From NCBI GenBank assembly GCA_029858605.1, contig JAOUET010000128.1, forward strand, positions 1 to 5,584: a stretch of DNA of 5,584 nucleotides. Reading direction: 5' to 3'. A model generated the notes under the pieces. The model saw nothing but the letters and a program-made list of their open reading frames with translations. It did no database searches and was not told the DNA's origin. Below are positions 4,611 through 5,584 of the stretch, piece by piece. Position 1 is the first letter of the stretch; each line of letters begins with the position of its first letter. This DNA comes from Coriobacteriia bacterium. GTDB taxonomy: Bacteria; Actinomycetota; Coriobacteriia; Anaerosomatales; JAENZW01. Position numbers and translations under genes: made by a program.

Positions 4611-5426
4611 TCAAGACTGTGACGCGCCCACTTCGGCGAGACCCCGCGCCCGCGCAGTCGCCGCAAGTGCTTCGGCACGTTCGAGCTCGGATTCCGTCAA
4701 GCTTCCCGGCTCCAAGCAGATACCCAGCGCCACCTCCCAACCAGCAGCGATACTGCCGCAAAAGACGCCAGTATCCTCCACTGCGATTCCCAAGGTAGAC
4801 AGGGTCTCCGTGGTCGCTTCAAGAGCGTTTCGATCCCGCTCCGTGAGGCGAAATATCCGGGCCTCTCTCTCCCCGTCCCTCGACAGAACGAAAGACCCGT
4901 GCTGCAACACGGTGTCCCGATACCAGACCTGAGCGCTGCCAGACAGTTTGGAGCGGGAAATCGAAACGTCAGCCCTGGAAGTGTGCAGGTAGCAGGCCGC
5001 GCTGTCGCGACTTCCACGCGCCCGGGCAGTCAACTCGGCAGGAACACCGAGTTGGGCGTATGCGGCCAGGAGACCACGGCACAGGAAACGATAGCTCGCA
5101 GAAACGCCGCGAGGAACGCCGTCTGAGACCGAGGCAACGCACGAGTAGGTCACCTCGTCGTCATGCAGGACTCCTCTTCCACCCGTGTGCCGACGCACGA
5201 CACCGACCCCGAGTTCTCTGCAGATCGCGGCATCCACGTCCTCGACCGACTGGAAGCGCCCCAGAGACACGGTCGGTCGAACCCAGCGATACAAGCGCAG
5301 CGTGGGCGGCGAGGTTCCCTCTTGCCTGCCGATCTGGATGGAGCGGTCGACGGCCATGTTCCACGCACCGTCGCACGGTGCGTCGGTGATAAGTCTCCAC
5401 GAGGGTGTGGCCGTCGGCCGGTTCAT
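4611..5426 (-). CDS. lipM: LipM/LplA-family octanoyl- or lipoyl-transferase
   Basis: A 271-residue member of the biotin/lipoate A/B protein ligase family, which attaches octanoyl or lipoyl groups to lipoyl-domain proteins such as GcvH. Visible motifs are WRLITDAPCDGAWNMAVD (10-27), VRRHTGGRGVLHDDEVTYS (77-95), and Lys160 in SKLSGSAQV, followed by LQHGSFVL. Cys145 in SAACYLHT corresponds to the catalytic cysteine near position 150 of Bacillus LipM, which forms the acyl-enzyme; together with GSAQ this favours octanoyltransferase (LipM type) over an ATP-dependent lipoate ligase. It starts at ATG 5426 with only a weak AGG site, 55 bases after gcvH. The pairing with gcvH suggests that the H protein is its substrate. 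Family membership is secure; LipM versus LplA or LipL needs a comparison of full families. Confidence 0.85.
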   Translation of the reverse strand: MNRPTATPSWRLITDAPCDGAWNMAVDRSIQIGRQEGTSPPTLRLYRWVRPTVSLGRFQSVEDVDAAICRELGVGVVRRHTGGRGVLHDDEVTYSCVASVSDGVPRGVSASYRFLCRGLLAAYAQLGVPAELTARARGSRDSAACYLHTSRADVSISRSKLSGSAQVWYRDTVLQHGSFVLSRDGEREARIFRLTERDRNALEATTETLSTLGIAVEDTGVFCGSIAAGWEVALGICLEPGSLTESELERAEALAATARARGLAEVGASQS

Positions 5427-5481
5427 GTCTGCACGCCTGCGAATGCACCGCCTGGCAAACGGGACTCGCCTGGCGCGACCT

Positions 5482-5584
5482 CTATGCGTCTTCCGTGACG
5501 AAGGCCTCGTAGTCTTCGGCAGAGAGGAGAGCGTCTACCTCCGAGGCATCGTCCAGTTTGACCTTGATCATCCAGCCGTCGCCG
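5482..5584 (-). CDS. gcvH: glycine cleavage system H protein, C-terminal part
   Basis: The last 33 codons of a gene that enters from the right edge and ends at TAG 5482-5484. The fragment GDGWMIKVKLDDASEVDALL, followed by SAEDYEAFVTEDA, is the standard end of GcvH, the lipoyl carrier that shuttles the aminomethyl group between the P, T and L proteins of the glycine cleavage system. The lipoylated lysine and the rest of the domain are outside the window. It is directly upstream of a lipoyl/octanoyl-transferase on the same strand and a few genes from garA-ftsR, as in mycobacteria. Short as it is, the match is characteristic. Confidence 0.88.
   Translation of the reverse strand, partial: GDGWMIKVKLDDASEVDALLSAEDYEAFVTEDA

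Noticed and set aside
5449..5474. Two direct copies of GCCAGGCG (- strand) 18 bases apart in the gcvH-transferase gap
   Set aside because: Eight-base GC-rich repeats are common by chance in DNA of this composition, and no promoter elements are visible beside them.

Overview
This 5.6 kb window is a dense, high-GC stretch (roughly 60% by eye) from a chromosome that looks actinobacterial. The best evidence is a gene pair near the middle: an FHA protein closely resembling mycobacterial GarA, followed directly by a MerR-type regulator resembling FtsR (Rv1828). The glycine-cleavage H protein gene gcvH lies a short way upstream, and in Mycobacterium tuberculosis the order is also gcvH, garA, ftsR. 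An RsiG-like coiled-coil protein, another mostly actinobacterial family, points the same way. A deep-branching actinobacterium (Coriobacteriia or a relative) is my inference; the sequence does not prove it.

Layout. Only one gene is on the + strand: the 3' end of an RlpA-like protein (to 154). All others are on the - strand and read from right to left: gcvH (3' end only, from 5482), a LipM/LplA-type octanoyl- or lipoyl-transferase (4611-5426), an RsiG-like protein (4234-4542), an 86-residue protein of unknown function (3932-4192), a zinc-ribbon/FHA GarA-like protein (3452-3895), an FtsR-like regulator (2740-3447), a PD-(D/E)xK-like nuclease-fold protein (2300-2734), hypoxanthine phosphoribosyltransferase hpt (1743-2300), a two-helix potassium channel with an RCK domain (757-1743) and adenine phosphoribosyltransferase apt (192-707). 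apt and rlpA converge across 37 bases. There is no gene-free stretch over 70 bases, and I saw no tRNA, rRNA, CRISPR array or mobile element.

How it may work. gcvH and the transferase form a lipoylation pair: one is the lipoyl carrier, the other loads octanoyl or lipoyl groups. A 68-base gap with a candidate -10 element and an 11-base palindrome then separates this pair from a tightly packed set. Between the FHA gene and the channel gene the junctions are 4 bases, 5 bases, and two TGATG stop/start overlaps, which suggests one transcript with translational coupling. This set joins regulators (RsiG-like, GarA-like, FtsR-like) with purine salvage (hpt, apt) and a potassium channel whose RCK domain has a nucleotide-binding fold.

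No wholly new system is evident. The points most worth a second look are the altered channel filter (GYM instead of GYG), the c-di-GMP-type motif in the RsiG-like protein with one substitution (Gln to His), the zinc ribbon on the GarA-like protein, the conserved nuclease-fold protein coupled to hpt, and the palindrome upstream of the regulator set.
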